Below, in pieces: positions 34,123-42,866 of a DNA stretch of 64,000 nt. How positions within the stretch are numbered: position 1 is the stretch's first letter; each line of letters opens with the position of its first letter. The notes under the pieces were generated by a model, which saw nothing but the letters and a program-made list of their open reading frames with translations, made no database searches and was not told the DNA's origin. This stretch comes from Candidatus Celerinatantimonas neptuna. Its GTDB lineage: Bacteria > Pseudomonadota > Gammaproteobacteria > Enterobacterales > Celerinatantimonadaceae. The stretch spans positions 959,501-1,023,500 of the forward strand of contig OU461276.1 in the NCBI GenBank assembly GCA_911810475.1. The letters are read 5' to 3'. Position numbers and translations under genes: made by a program.

Positions 34123-35742
34123 ATGAATATGTATACTGACGATTACTTCCAGGCTCTGCCGCCGACAGCCGTATATAAAGCCGCTGCAGATAATCATGCC
34201 GAGCATACCTTATTATTTGAATTAAACCCGGAGCCCAACGACGACGATCTGCAATTTGAAATGGCACTCTATAATACCCATCCGAAAAACCGTCAATATG
34301 TAGCCGCAGCCGATCAAGCGAATCGCTTTAAAGCTAATGATCTGAGCCTGAAAAAAATTATCGATTATGTTTCCCAGTCAGGGCTGACAGTCAAAAGTAA
34401 TGAAGAAAACCGGGAAGTATCTGTTACCGGAACTTTAGAACAACTCGCTAAATTACTCGGAGTGTCGTTCCACCTTTATCAGGATGAAGATGGCTGTACC
34501 TTTTTAGCTTACCATGGCGCAATTCAGTTACCTGCGGATCTTCGCCCCTACATTATCCATATTGAAGGTCTTAATGATGGTTTAAAACATGGTCACATTC
34601 CATCTAAACATTTAAAGCTGGCCGATGATTTCAATGAAGCATCGCCGGTTCGGCGTTTTTCACGAAAAACCGCACCGTCAACCGATGCTCAGAAGCGCCA
34701 GATCCCTCAAGGTTACTCCCCAGCTGATCTAACACAGACGTATCGCTTTCCAGATAATCAGGGAGAAGGGCAAACTGTAGGGATTATTGCTTTAGGTGGC
34801 ACATTTAATCAAAACGACCTCAATATCTTTTGTAAAAAATTTAAGCTGAGTGTTCCAGAATTAGACATTGTGGGTGACGAACCCTGGCAAAATCCCCAAG
34901 ACAAAACAGTCAATGATTTAGAAGTGAATATGGATATCCAGCTTGTTGCCGGCATGGTTCCTAAAGCCAAAATTGTTTTGTATTACGCGCATACTTTTGA
35001 AGAAGGGTTCCAGGCTGTCCTTAGTGATCATAAAAATGATGTCAGTGTCGTCAGCACCAGCTGGGCCAACGGGGAAAACTATGTCTCTCAGGCAGAGCGC
35101 GCCCAGCAATTACTTTTGATTCGTCATTTAAGCATGCGGGGTATCACCGTTCTGGCCGCTTCAGGCGATGATGGGATCTATCAAATCAGCTCTAAGCGAC
35201 AACTCCCTGGCATTAACCTGCCGGCAGGGTTTGCTCAAGTCATTGCCTGTGGAGGAACCACTTTATATAAAAATGGAACAGAACAGGTATGGAATGAAGA
35301 TTCACATGCATCAGGAGGAGCGTTCAGCAATATTTATCAGGCACCAACCTTTCAATATGAAGCACTCACTCACTACGCAACCCAATACCCATACTATTCA
35401 AAACAAACATGTGCGACCCCCGATCTTGCCGTTAATGCCAGTATCACGCATCATAATTTAATGATCTATAACGGCCACCTATTCTTTGCAGCAGGTACCA
35501 GTGCAGCAACCCCTATACTTGCCGGACTCATCACCCGCCTGAATACCGCACTCGGATATCGACTCGGTTATATCAACAACTTTTTATATCAACTCATGGG
35601 CTCCAGTGCATTTAATAGCCATATCCCTGGAAATAATGGTCTGCCAGCAAGTCAGGGATGGGATCCATGCACTGGTTTAGGCTCGCCCAATGGCGTCAAC
35701 CTACTAAACCTAATCAAAGAAACTGAAGCACACTGGAGTTAA
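34123..35742 (+). CDS. S53 family serine peptidase (sedolisin/kumamolisin-like), probable precursor-processing protease
   Basis: The 539-residue protein has an N-terminal pro-domain of the pro-kumamolisin type (about 1-170), a Lys/Arg-rich linker (SPVRRFSRKTAPS) and an S53 catalytic domain. Catalytic Glu267 and Asp271 are in NDLEVNMDIQ, the oxyanion Asp region is in ASGDDG, and Ser460 is in AAGTSAATP. No signal peptide is visible, which is unusual for an acid-active secreted family. It starts 24 bases after the LanC-like gene, and its position suggests it cuts the repeat protein, perhaps at the AQAQ joints. Most LanP peptidases are S8 subtilases, so an S53 member would be different. Confidence 0.88.
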   Translation: MNMYTDDYFQALPPTAVYKAAADNHAEHTLLFELNPEPNDDDLQFEMALYNTHPKNRQYVAAADQANRFKANDLSLKKIIDYVSQSGLTVKSNEENREVSVTGTLEQLAKLLGVSFHLYQDEDGCTFLAYHGAIQLPADLRPYIIHIEGLNDGLKHGHIPSKHLKLADDFNEASPVRRFSRKTAPSTDAQKRQIPQGYSPADLTQTYRFPDNQGEGQTVGIIALGGTFNQNDLNIFCKKFKLSVPELDIVGDEPWQNPQDKTVNDLEVNMDIQLVAGMVPKAKIVLYYAHTFEEGFQAVLSDHKNDVSVVSTSWANGENYVSQAERAQQLLLIRHLSMRGITVLAASGDDGIYQISSKRQLPGINLPAGFAQVIACGGTTLYKNGTEQVWNEDSHASGGAFSNIYQAPTFQYEALTHYATQYPYYSKQTCATPDLAVNASITHHNLMIYNGHLFFAAGTSAATPILAGLITRLNTALGYRLGYINNFLYQLMGSSAFNSHIPGNNGLPASQGWDPCTGLGSPNGVNLLNLIKETEAHWS

Positions 35743-35746
35743 AACG

Positions 35747-36058
35747 ATGGCAAAAGAAACTGCAAAAAGCTTCCCGGTAGATGATTTGGTCAAAGCCTTG
35801 ACTCAAGAAGATGGCTCGCTTGAAAAAGCACAAATGATCGGTGGTTTTATGGGAGAAACCAATGATGCCACCGGAAAAGTTCGATTCTATCTTGACCCGG
35901 GTTTAACCACCTGGCTGGATCTGTCGCCGCAATATATCTTGCATAGTCTGAAGCTTAAAACAACACAATCACCGATTGGTGGCACATTGATTTGGCTCAG
36001 TCACAATATTCCACGCACAGAGCGAATCATCGCTCCGACTGGCGTATTACTTCCTTAA
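35747..36058 (+). CDS. Small conserved-looking protein of unknown function, last gene of the lanthipeptide-like operon
   Basis: The 103-residue protein has no Cys, signal peptide or membrane helix. The first 45 residues are polar and partly acidic (SFPVDDLVKALTQEDGS), and the C-terminal part is beta-rich (GKVRFYLDPGLTTWLDLS, then GGTLIWLSHNIPRTERI). I do not recognise a family. It starts 4 bases after the peptidase stop, so it is certainly co-translated. A chaperone, a peptidase inhibitor or a leader-like recognition partner are possible, but nothing in the sequence decides. Confidence 0.65.
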   Translation: MAKETAKSFPVDDLVKALTQEDGSLEKAQMIGGFMGETNDATGKVRFYLDPGLTTWLDLSPQYILHSLKLKTTQSPIGGTLIWLSHNIPRTERIIAPTGVLLP

Positions 36059-36068
36059 TCACCATATA

Positions 36069-36103
36069 AATGAAGAGCAGGTTACAGCGACCATCTCTTC
36101 ATT
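36069..36103 (+). terminator. Hairpin terminator candidate after the lanthipeptide-like operon
   Basis: AATGAAGAG and CTCTTCATT pair perfectly over 9 bases, beginning 11 bases after the last stop, followed by a modest T-containing stretch. Confidence 0.5.
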
Positions 36104-36347
36104 CTCTTAAAGAAAATCCATAATAAAAAAATACATATTCAAAGCAGCATTTAAACCAATCCGTATATAACAAATATCTCTGACACAAAATTGTTGCTGG
36201 CTCATCATCCGCTCTTACAAGAACCCTTCAATCGTTTAGGTCTATCACTATTATCTTTTTGCAAAGGATTCATTATGATCGCAGCTCTTCAAAGTTTGTC
36301 TCAAAATGCTCTTGGTTTTACTCATCTACCTTACTTTTACGAGTGCA

Positions 36348-37397
36348 TTATATCCAATCATTTTGTCTTAGGTTATCGCGTTTTCCAGAGCAAGAACTAC
36401 CCCTTAATTTAATTAAAGAATCTTTAATTATGATTTTTTGTTCAATCAAATGACCACGAATACATCTTTTTACAACACTATAAATCTCTTCTGCCAATTC
36501 TTTTAATGGAATATCTGCACAACTTAAACTTGGATATAAATTTTGAGCAAGATCCTGGCTGCCAACACTAGCAATCGATAACACCTCTGGTATTTTTATA
36601 CTTCGTCGAAAACATTCGCAAATTAAAGCATTCGCAATTTGTATATTTCCGCATAATACAAGCTGTGTCATAGGCCATCTCAATAGTATCTCAGGGATTA
36701 AACCCGATGCTTTACCATATGAAAATGAATCAGGGAGATCCAATGTTTGATTAGGATTCAATCCATGTGTAATCATGGCCCGCTGCCAACCAATCACCTG
36801 TTGTTTTATTTTCCAATTATTTTGGTCTTCACAAACAAAACAGATATCAGAATATCCATATCCAATATGTTTCTCAGTGAGATTGTAAAGTGTATTCTGC
36901 TGAGATATACCAATATTTATATCTATTGGATCAGGAGTTTCAGATAATATTTCAATCACTGGCACATTCATACTTTTTAATAGACTAACCGTATCACCAA
37001 GGTGAGGGGCCGATGATAAAATAACAAAAGATGGATTCATCATCGATAATAAAATTAACTTATTATATTCATCATGCCCATTCATTATTGATGAATCTAT
37101 TAAAAAATCAATTCCTGACTTATTGAACAGTTTTTTTATCCATAAGAAAAGCTCATGATAGGCAAAATAATCCATAGAATGAATGAGAATAATCCCCATC
37201 TTTTTGGCAGAATCAACGTGAACTGGTATTGGATACCCAAGCTCTCGTGCAACTGATTCTATTTTTTGTCGAACTGAATCCGATACTTTATCGGGTGTTC
37301 TTAACGCCCGGGAAACAGTCATGTTTCCTACACCTACAATTTTTGCAATGTCAGCTAGTGTGACACTCTTTTTTCGATTGACTTTTTTCTCTGCCAC
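36348..37397 (-). CDS. LacI-family transcriptional regulator
   Basis: It has about 349 residues. Two in-frame GTG starts exist (37412 and 37397); AGGAG lies five bases before the second, so MAEKKVNRKK is preferred. The N-terminal LacI helix-turn-helix is clear (VTLADIAKIVGVGNMTVSRA, then RTPDKVSDSVRQKI and hinge RELGYPIP), followed by a periplasmic-binding-type sugar domain (IILIHSMDYF, GYGYSDICFV, VLSIASVGSQDLAQ). It is divergent from an ascorbate-type PTS operon and most likely represses it. The ligand is probably the imported sugar or its phosphate. Confidence 0.88.
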   Translation of the reverse strand: MAEKKVNRKKSVTLADIAKIVGVGNMTVSRALRTPDKVSDSVRQKIESVARELGYPIPVHVDSAKKMGIILIHSMDYFAYHELFLWIKKLFNKSGIDFLIDSSIMNGHDEYNKLILLSMMNPSFVILSSAPHLGDTVSLLKSMNVPVIEILSETPDPIDINIGISQQNTLYNLTEKHIGYGYSDICFVCEDQNNWKIKQQVIGWQRAMITHGLNPNQTLDLPDSFSYGKASGLIPEILLRWPMTQLVLCGNIQIANALICECFRRSIKIPEVLSIASVGSQDLAQNLYPSLSCADIPLKELAEEIYSVVKRCIRGHLIEQKIIIKDSLIKLRGSSCSGKRDNLRQNDWI

Positions 37398-37491
37398 AAG
37401 AACTCCTATCACTTATCTAACATGATATTTATCACATATCTGACTTAAATAGGTGACTTTATGTTAAAGATAACAAATATACTTTATTTAT

Positions 37492-37507
37492 AGTGATTTT
37501 AATCACA
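37492..37507 (+). promoter_or_regulatory. CRP-like binding site
   Basis: A-GTGA-TTTTAA-TCACA matches the CRP core TGTGA-N6-TCACA at nine of ten core positions. It lies about 60-75 bases before the PTS IIA start, in the LacI/PTS divergent region. Confidence 0.5.
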
Positions 37508-37528
37508 ATTATAGAGGCATTTTTCAGT

Positions 37529-37555
37529 GTAATAGTATTGTAAATAAACTATTAC
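37529..37555. promoter_or_regulatory. 8-bp inverted repeat before the PTS operon, operator candidate
   Basis: GTAATAGT and ACTATTAC pair perfectly around an 11-base spacer, ending about 10 bases before the IIA start codon. It could be the LacI-type operator or an mRNA hairpin over the ribosome site. Confidence 0.4.
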
Positions 37556-37565
37556 AGGTCTATTT

Positions 37566-38009
37566 ATGCTTACTTCCATTCTACCCAAATCGAGAATAAT
37601 TTTAACAGAGACTGTATCTAATTGGAGACAAGCCATTGATATTTCACTACAACCTCTTTTAAACGAAGGTTGTATTTGTGATTCATATAAAAAAGCCATT
37701 CTTAACATGTATGCGAAATTGGGCCCTTACTTTGTACTAGGACCTGGCATTGCATTACTTCATGCCAGACCAGAAGATGGAGTTAATAAATTATCGTTAG
37801 GGATGACGATTATCAAAAATGGCGTATCGTTTGATTCACCTGATAATGATCCTGTCCGTCTAATCGTGACGCTTGCAGCAACGGATAAAAACTCACACTT
37901 GGATATTATTGCCAGTGTGTCAGAACTTTTTTTAAATGAAGAGGATATAAATAAGTTAATTCAATCCAATACTATTAGTGATATTTATTCAATTATAAAA
38001 AAATACTAA
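37566..38009 (+). CDS. PTS EIIA component, ascorbate/mannitol-fructose type (UlaC-like)
   Basis: The 147-residue protein has the EIIA fold of the fructose/mannitol/ascorbate class. The phospho-accepting His is in ALLHARPEDGV, followed by LSLGMTIIKNGVSFD and PVRLIVTLAATDKNSHL. It receives phosphate from HPr and passes it to the EIIB Cys encoded next. It is the first gene of a three-gene operon (IIA, IIB, IIC) controlled by the divergent LacI regulator. Substrate is ascorbate or a similar sugar acid or pentitol. Confidence 0.88.
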   Translation: MLTSILPKSRIILTETVSNWRQAIDISLQPLLNEGCICDSYKKAILNMYAKLGPYFVLGPGIALLHARPEDGVNKLSLGMTIIKNGVSFDSPDNDPVRLIVTLAATDKNSHLDIIASVSELFLNEEDINKLIQSNTISDIYSIIKKY

Positions 38010-38025
38010 ATAAAAAGGAAAAGCC

Positions 38026-38304
38026 ATGAAAATAACCGTCGTCTGTGGAAATGGATTAGGCAGTAGCTTAATGATGGAAATCATGATTAAAAAAATATTA
38101 GATACAAATAATATTAGTTATGAGATTGATCATGTTGATTTATCATCTATACAAGGGACTCGTTCTGACATTTATATCGGAATGAAAGATATTACCAGCC
38201 AGTTCTCAATGGAACAGGGTGAAATAGTCTCACTCGATAATATCGTAAATCAAGATGCGATCAAAGAAAAAATTATGGCTGCTATCGATAAACTAAAATC
38301 ATAG
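38026..38304 (+). CDS. PTS EIIB component (UlaB-like)
   Basis: The 92-residue protein has the phosphocysteine loop VVCGNGLGSSLM at the N-terminus (Cys9), standard for lactose/ascorbate-type EIIB domains. A good site, AAAAGGAAAAGCC, precedes the ATG. It passes phosphate from the EIIA to the sugar bound by the membrane EIIC. It lies 16 bases after the IIA gene. Confidence 0.9.
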   Translation: MKITVVCGNGLGSSLMMEIMIKKILDTNNISYEIDHVDLSSIQGTRSDIYIGMKDITSQFSMEQGEIVSLDNIVNQDAIKEKIMAAIDKLKS

Positions 38305-38315
38305 GAAGGATGCCC

Positions 38316-39584
38316 ATGAATACCTTTTTCCACTTTATTATTTATGATGTCTTATCGGTTCCAGCTGTATTAGTTGGGATCATTGCACTTATTGGCCTAA
38401 TTGTTCAAAAAAAATCAGTCGACGAATGCATAAAAGGCTCAATTAAAACAACCATGGGATTTTTAATCATTGGTGCTGGGGCTGGAATTATTATTGCGTC
38501 ATTGGGTGATTTTTCAAAAATATTCCAATTTGCATTCGGAATTCATGGTGTTGTCCCAACAAATGAAGCCATTGTTGCTATTGCCCAAAAATCTTTTGGC
38601 AGAGAAATGGCTCTCATCATGTTTTTCGGCATGATCATTAATATCATTATTGCGCGTTTCTCACCGTGGAAGTACATCTTTTTAACTGGTCATCATATTC
38701 TTTATATGGCCGTTATGATCGCAGCTATTTTAACGGCAGCAGGAATGAGTGGAATCGCCCTCATCGGACTAGGCTCCTTAGTTCTCGGTATCATAATGGT
38801 ACTGATGCCAGCAATAGCTCAGCCATATATGCGTGAAATTACCGGATCTGATGACATTGCTCTGGGACATTTCTCAACCTTCTCTTATGTATTATCTGGC
38901 TTTGTTGCCAAACGCTTAGGCAATAAAATGAAGTCCACAGAAGATATCAATGTTCCTAAATCACTGATGTTTTTGAGAGATACGCCTGTTGCAATATCCT
39001 GTACTATGGCAATTATCTTTCTCGTGTCGTGCGCTTTTGCTGGAAAAGACTTTGTCAATGATGTAAGCCACGGTCAATACTGGGTAGTTTTTGCCTTGAT
39101 TCAGGCCATTACGTTTGCCGCCGGCGTATATATCATTCTACAAGGCGTCCGAATGCTGATCTCTGAAATTGTTCCCGCATTTAAAGGAATTTCAGATAAA
39201 CTGGTTCCTAACTCAAAACCTGCATTAGACTGTCCAATCGTGTTCCCCTACGCGCCAAACGCCGTCTTAATCGGCTTTATTAGCAGTTTTGTTGCAGGCC
39301 TTGTCGGGATGTTTATATGCTATGCAACCCATGTGACCGTAATTATTCCAGGTGTTGTGCCACACTTCTTCATTGGCGCAACGGCTGGTGTCTTTGGAAA
39401 TGCAATGGGGGGTCGTCGTGGCGCAATCCTTGGTTCATTCTGTGAAGGATTATTAATCACATTTTTACCTGTATTCCTGCTACCCGTATTGGGTAATCTG
39501 GGGTATTCAAATACTACATTTAGTGATTCAGACTTCGGTGTGGTCGGTATTCTACTAGGACATATTGTTCAAGTTTTTCATTAA
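38316..39584 (+). CDS. PTS EIIC permease, ascorbate family (UlaA-like)
   Basis: The 422-residue membrane protein matches the UlaA/SgaT family: FHFIIYDVLSVPAVLVGIIA start, then KTTMGFLIIGAGAGIII, ITGSDDIALGHFSTFSY and FFIGATAGVFGNAMGGRRGA. The ATG at 38310 is too close to AGGAAGG, so the second ATG (38316) is chosen. It imports and phosphorylates ascorbate in known members; a different sugar acid is possible because no ulaDEF catabolic genes are nearby. Confidence 0.9.
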   Translation: MNTFFHFIIYDVLSVPAVLVGIIALIGLIVQKKSVDECIKGSIKTTMGFLIIGAGAGIIIASLGDFSKIFQFAFGIHGVVPTNEAIVAIAQKSFGREMALIMFFGMIINIIIARFSPWKYIFLTGHHILYMAVMIAAILTAAGMSGIALIGLGSLVLGIIMVLMPAIAQPYMREITGSDDIALGHFSTFSYVLSGFVAKRLGNKMKSTEDINVPKSLMFLRDTPVAISCTMAIIFLVSCAFAGKDFVNDVSHGQYWVVFALIQAITFAAGVYIILQGVRMLISEIVPAFKGISDKLVPNSKPALDCPIVFPYAPNAVLIGFISSFVAGLVGMFICYATHVTVIIPGVVPHFFIGATAGVFGNAMGGRRGAILGSFCEGLLITFLPVFLLPVLGNLGYSNTTFSDSDFGVVGILLGHIVQVFH

Positions 39585-39989
39585 ACCTTAATGGCAACGA
39601 AAACAGCCTGCTTTCATCAGACAGGCTGTTACCCAAGCCAATAAATATCATCCCCAAATGATCATATGCTCTGGAATAATGCATTATCTCGATTATCAGC
39701 TCAGACAATTGCACCATCATTCATCCTTAATGAATATCATCATGCAACACGATGACCATTGACTTCATAAGTGCCTTTTCAACATATGCTGATTTTTTCT
39801 CATTAAATAATATGGTTATATCGCTCACACAAAAACAATGAAACCGACGGTACATCTGTCAATTCAACTTAACCCATACAAGAAAAACTTCACATCAATA
39901 TGTAACAGATAGTTCGACACACCAAAAGGATATGATATACCTTAAACGATTAAATTATGTTCACCAATCTCCCCTTGCAGGATAAACAG
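39585..39989. other. Intergenic region
   Basis: About 405 bases with the hairpin at 39602-39630 just after the PTS operon, then presumably the promoter of the acetyltransferase gene. No gene was found. Confidence 0.35.
39602..39630 (+). terminator. Hairpin terminator candidate after the PTS operon
   Basis: AACAGCCTG and CAGGCTGTT pair perfectly over 9 bases, 17 bases after the IIC stop. The T-tract is poor. Confidence 0.5.
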
Positions 39990-40478
39990 ATGAGAACCGC
40001 CAACGAAACCGATTTAGACGCCATTGTGGCTATTTACAACGCAACGATTGCCAGCAGACAATCAACGGCCGATACCAACGAAGTCTCCGTCGAATCCAGA
40101 CGGGCATGGTTTCATGAACATGACCCAAACAAGCGCCTATTACTGGTCTATGAAGAAAATGGACAAATCATCGCCTGGGTCAGTTTTCAGTCATTTTATG
40201 GTCGTCCGGCTTATGACCATACATGTGAGCTGAGCATTTACCTTTCCCCCGAATGTCGCGGAAAAGGCCTTGGCAAAAAATTACTCTCAGAGGCACTGGA
40301 CCTCACACAATCACTACAAATAAAAACCGTCCTTGGGTTTATATTTTCCCACAATACCCCCAGTATCCGCCTGTTTAAGGCATTGGGCTTTGAAATCTGG
40401 AGCGAACTGCCAAATGTGACTGAAATGGATGGCAAAGAATATAGCGTGGCAATTCTGGGGAAACGGGGCCATCCGTAA
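39990..40478 (+). CDS. GNAT acetyltransferase, phosphinothricin-acetyltransferase (Pat/MddA)-like
   Basis: It has 162 residues from MRTANETDLDAIVAIYN, behind AGGATAAACAG; an ATG 11 codons upstream lacks a site. The Pat/MnaT pattern is clear: IYNATIASRQSTADT, the SVESRRAWFHEH motif, acetyl-CoA loop CRGKGLGKKLL and NTPSIRLFKALGFEIWSELP. Family members acetylate methionine sulfoximine/sulfone or phosphinothricin-type amino acid analogues. It is a single gene. Confidence 0.85.
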   Translation: MRTANETDLDAIVAIYNATIASRQSTADTNEVSVESRRAWFHEHDPNKRLLLVYEENGQIIAWVSFQSFYGRPAYDHTCELSIYLSPECRGKGLGKKLLSEALDLTQSLQIKTVLGFIFSHNTPSIRLFKALGFEIWSELPNVTEMDGKEYSVAILGKRGHP

Positions 40479-40722
40479 GCCAGATCTGTCAGTCTATGAC
40501 TATCGTGTATAAAATCGAAAGATATCATTCGATTTTTACCATTGATTCACGTTTTTTTAACGATAAACTTTATGAAATTAATCCGTTCTGTATAAGAAAC
40601 CCGAATCAGCCACTCATTCAACTTACAGAAGAACAACCGGAATGAATGGCCCCGATCTGGCTTTTGACATAGTTCAGACAACCTCACATCGATCATCTGC
40701 ATAAACAAAGGAGAACAAGACC

Positions 40723-41571
40723 ATGAGTGAATCCTATCAGCCACCTGAAGTTTGGACATGGGACAGCGAAAGTGGTGGTACCTGGTCTAAAACCAACCGG
40801 CCAGTCTCAGGTGCTACGTATCAAGCCAAACTTCCGGTCGGTCGCCACCCATTGCAGCTCTATTCGATGGGAACGCCCAATGGACAAAAAGTAACGATTC
40901 TGCTAGAAGAACTGCTCGCTCAGGGAGAAGAAGCCGCCGAATATGATGCACATTTAATTCATATCGGTGAAGGTGAACAATTTTCCAGTGGTTTTGTCGA
41001 AGTGAATCCCAATTCAAAAATTCCGGCACTGCTGGACTGTTCCGTAGCACCGCAAATCCGCGTATTCGAATCCGGAGCTATTTTGCTTTATCTCGCTGAA
41101 AAATTTGGTCATTTTCTTCCAAAAGACATAGCGCAGCGAACTGAAACACTCAACTGGTTATTCTGGTTACAGGGCTCAGCGCCTTACGTGGGTGGCGGAT
41201 TTGGACACTTCTACCATTATGCCCCGGTAAAAATCGAATATGCCATCAATAGATTTACCATGGAAACCAAACGACAACTGGATCTACTCGATAAACAATT
41301 GGCAGAAAATAAATATATTGCAGGGGATGAATATACAATTGCAGATATTGCCATCTGGCCCTGGTATGGGAATTTAGTTCAGGGGCTACAATATGAAGCC
41401 GGACAATTTCTGGACGTCGAATCTTATTCTCATCTGCGTCGATGGGCTCAGCAGATTGCCAAGCGACCTGCCGTTAAACGCGGACGCATCGTCAATAAAA
41501 CCTGGGGAGAGGATAACGAACAATTAGCTGAACGTCACGATGCATCAGATTTTGATGCACTGGGTTTATAA
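40723..41571 (+). CDS. yghU: Glutathione transferase-like disulfide-bond oxidoreductase
   Basis: The 282-residue protein follows E. coli YghU along its length: WTWDSESGGTWSKTNRPVSG start, LPVGRHPLQLYSMGTPNGQK, FVEVNPNSKIPALLD, GGFGHFYHYAPVKIEYAINR and the end ERHDASDF. YghU binds two glutathione molecules and reduces disulfides. AAAGGAGAACAAGACC precedes the ATG. It is monocistronic. Confidence 0.95.
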   Translation: MSESYQPPEVWTWDSESGGTWSKTNRPVSGATYQAKLPVGRHPLQLYSMGTPNGQKVTILLEELLAQGEEAAEYDAHLIHIGEGEQFSSGFVEVNPNSKIPALLDCSVAPQIRVFESGAILLYLAEKFGHFLPKDIAQRTETLNWLFWLQGSAPYVGGGFGHFYHYAPVKIEYAINRFTMETKRQLDLLDKQLAENKYIAGDEYTIADIAIWPWYGNLVQGLQYEAGQFLDVESYSHLRRWAQQIAKRPAVKRGRIVNKTWGEDNEQLAERHDASDFDALGL

Positions 41572-41579
41572 ACGATTAA

Positions 41580-41613
41580 AGCGTGTGATTGAATACCATA
41601 TTCATCACACGCT
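41580..41613. terminator. Bidirectional hairpin terminator between yghU and apbE
   Basis: AGCGTGTGAT and ATCACACGCT pair perfectly over 10 bases between two convergent genes. On the minus strand it is followed by TTTAATCGTTT. Confidence 0.6.
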
Positions 41614-41641
41614 CCTGTAGCTTTCATCACCGGATAATCAA

Positions 41642-42709
41642 TTATTGATCCACAAATGTCACTCTTTTTGACGTTGCCAGTGCAGAGCTTTGTGAATTGA
41701 TTAATTTTCCTTTTCGATCCTGAATAAAAAACACTTCTAAGTGTTCACGCTTAGCAACTTGAGCGCCTGCTTTTGGCCCTAAACAAATCATAGCGGTCGC
41801 CCAGGCATCACTGACTCGGGGATCATGACCAAAGACTGATGCCGATACCAAATCATGAGTAATCGGAGCACCCGTCCGGGGATCTAAAATATGAGAATAT
41901 TCCTTACCATTTTTATCAAAAGAATGGTGATACGTCCCAGACGTATCAATCGTAACGCCAGATTCATCATTAATCGTCAGAATTTTATAAGGGACTAATC
42001 CATCTTTAGCCGGAATAGGCCGTTCTATGGCAATCCGCCATTTCTCACCCGTTGGCTTATGGCCACGAATTTTCATATCCCCGCCAAACTCAACCAGATA
42101 ATTGGTCACACCATCTGTCTCAAGAATATGACTCAGTTTACCAATGGTATATCCTTCACCCATTGAGGAAAAATCAAGCTGCACCTTAGGCATGGTTTTA
42201 CGGATCATATGATTCGCCTGATCCACTTCAATTTTATCAATGCCTAACTCAGCTTTTACAGCGGCTATCTGCCGAGCACTTGGGACATGTAAAACATCTT
42301 TATGAAATCCCCACAAATTAAATAAAGGCCCAATCGTCGGATCATAACAACCATCTGTTTCTTTATTAATTTTCTTTGCAATACCAATGAGTTGAATAAA
42401 ATCTTCCGATGCACTCTGCCAGTTTGTCGAATGGCTATGGTTAAACTTAGAAATATACGAATCATTACGATAAGTTGATAACTCTTTATCAATTTTCGCT
42501 AATTCCTGATTAAACTGGCGGCGGACTTTATCTGCCGATACTGGCTTTTTAGACCACCAGCTAACGTGATAGGTTGTTCCTTCTGCATAACCGCTGACTT
42601 TCATGATCTTAGGTGGCTTACTACAGCCGGACAATAATATACCAGCCGCCAATACCGTTATCATATACAGGCTAAATTTACCCATCAGCCCCCGATTTCT
42701 TATATGCAT
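41642..42709 (-). CDS. apbE: FAD:protein FMN transferase (ApbE), lipoprotein
   Basis: The 355-residue protein has a lipoprotein signal ending in the lipobox LLSGC, so it is anchored in the periplasm. ApbE motifs are present: AEGTTYHVSWW, ELSTYRNDSYISKFN, LDFSSMGEGYTIGKL, VEFGGDMKIRG, THHILDPRTG-like SHILDPRTGAPI and DAWATAMICLGP. It covalently attaches FMN to Thr residues of target proteins such as Na+-NQR or Rnf subunits. An internal ATG (MGKFSLYM, eight codons in) is an alternative start. No target gene lies nearby. Confidence 0.93.
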   Translation of the reverse strand: MHIRNRGLMGKFSLYMITVLAAGILLSGCSKPPKIMKVSGYAEGTTYHVSWWSKKPVSADKVRRQFNQELAKIDKELSTYRNDSYISKFNHSHSTNWQSASEDFIQLIGIAKKINKETDGCYDPTIGPLFNLWGFHKDVLHVPSARQIAAVKAELGIDKIEVDQANHMIRKTMPKVQLDFSSMGEGYTIGKLSHILETDGVTNYLVEFGGDMKIRGHKPTGEKWRIAIERPIPAKDGLVPYKILTINDESGVTIDTSGTYHHSFDKNGKEYSHILDPRTGAPITHDLVSASVFGHDPRVSDAWATAMICLGPKAGAQVAKREHLEVFFIQDRKGKLINSQSSALATSKRVTFVDQ

Positions 42710-42866
42710 ACAGTGATCATCTCCATTTCGGGTTTATACAAAATCATCAGACAAATGGAATATTATCATGTATCTGAGGATATAAACCGTCAGCTGAGAA
42801 ATTCTGTACAAATTCAACCATCGATATATCATCACGCTATGTTATCCGCTACAAGGCCCCGATGAT

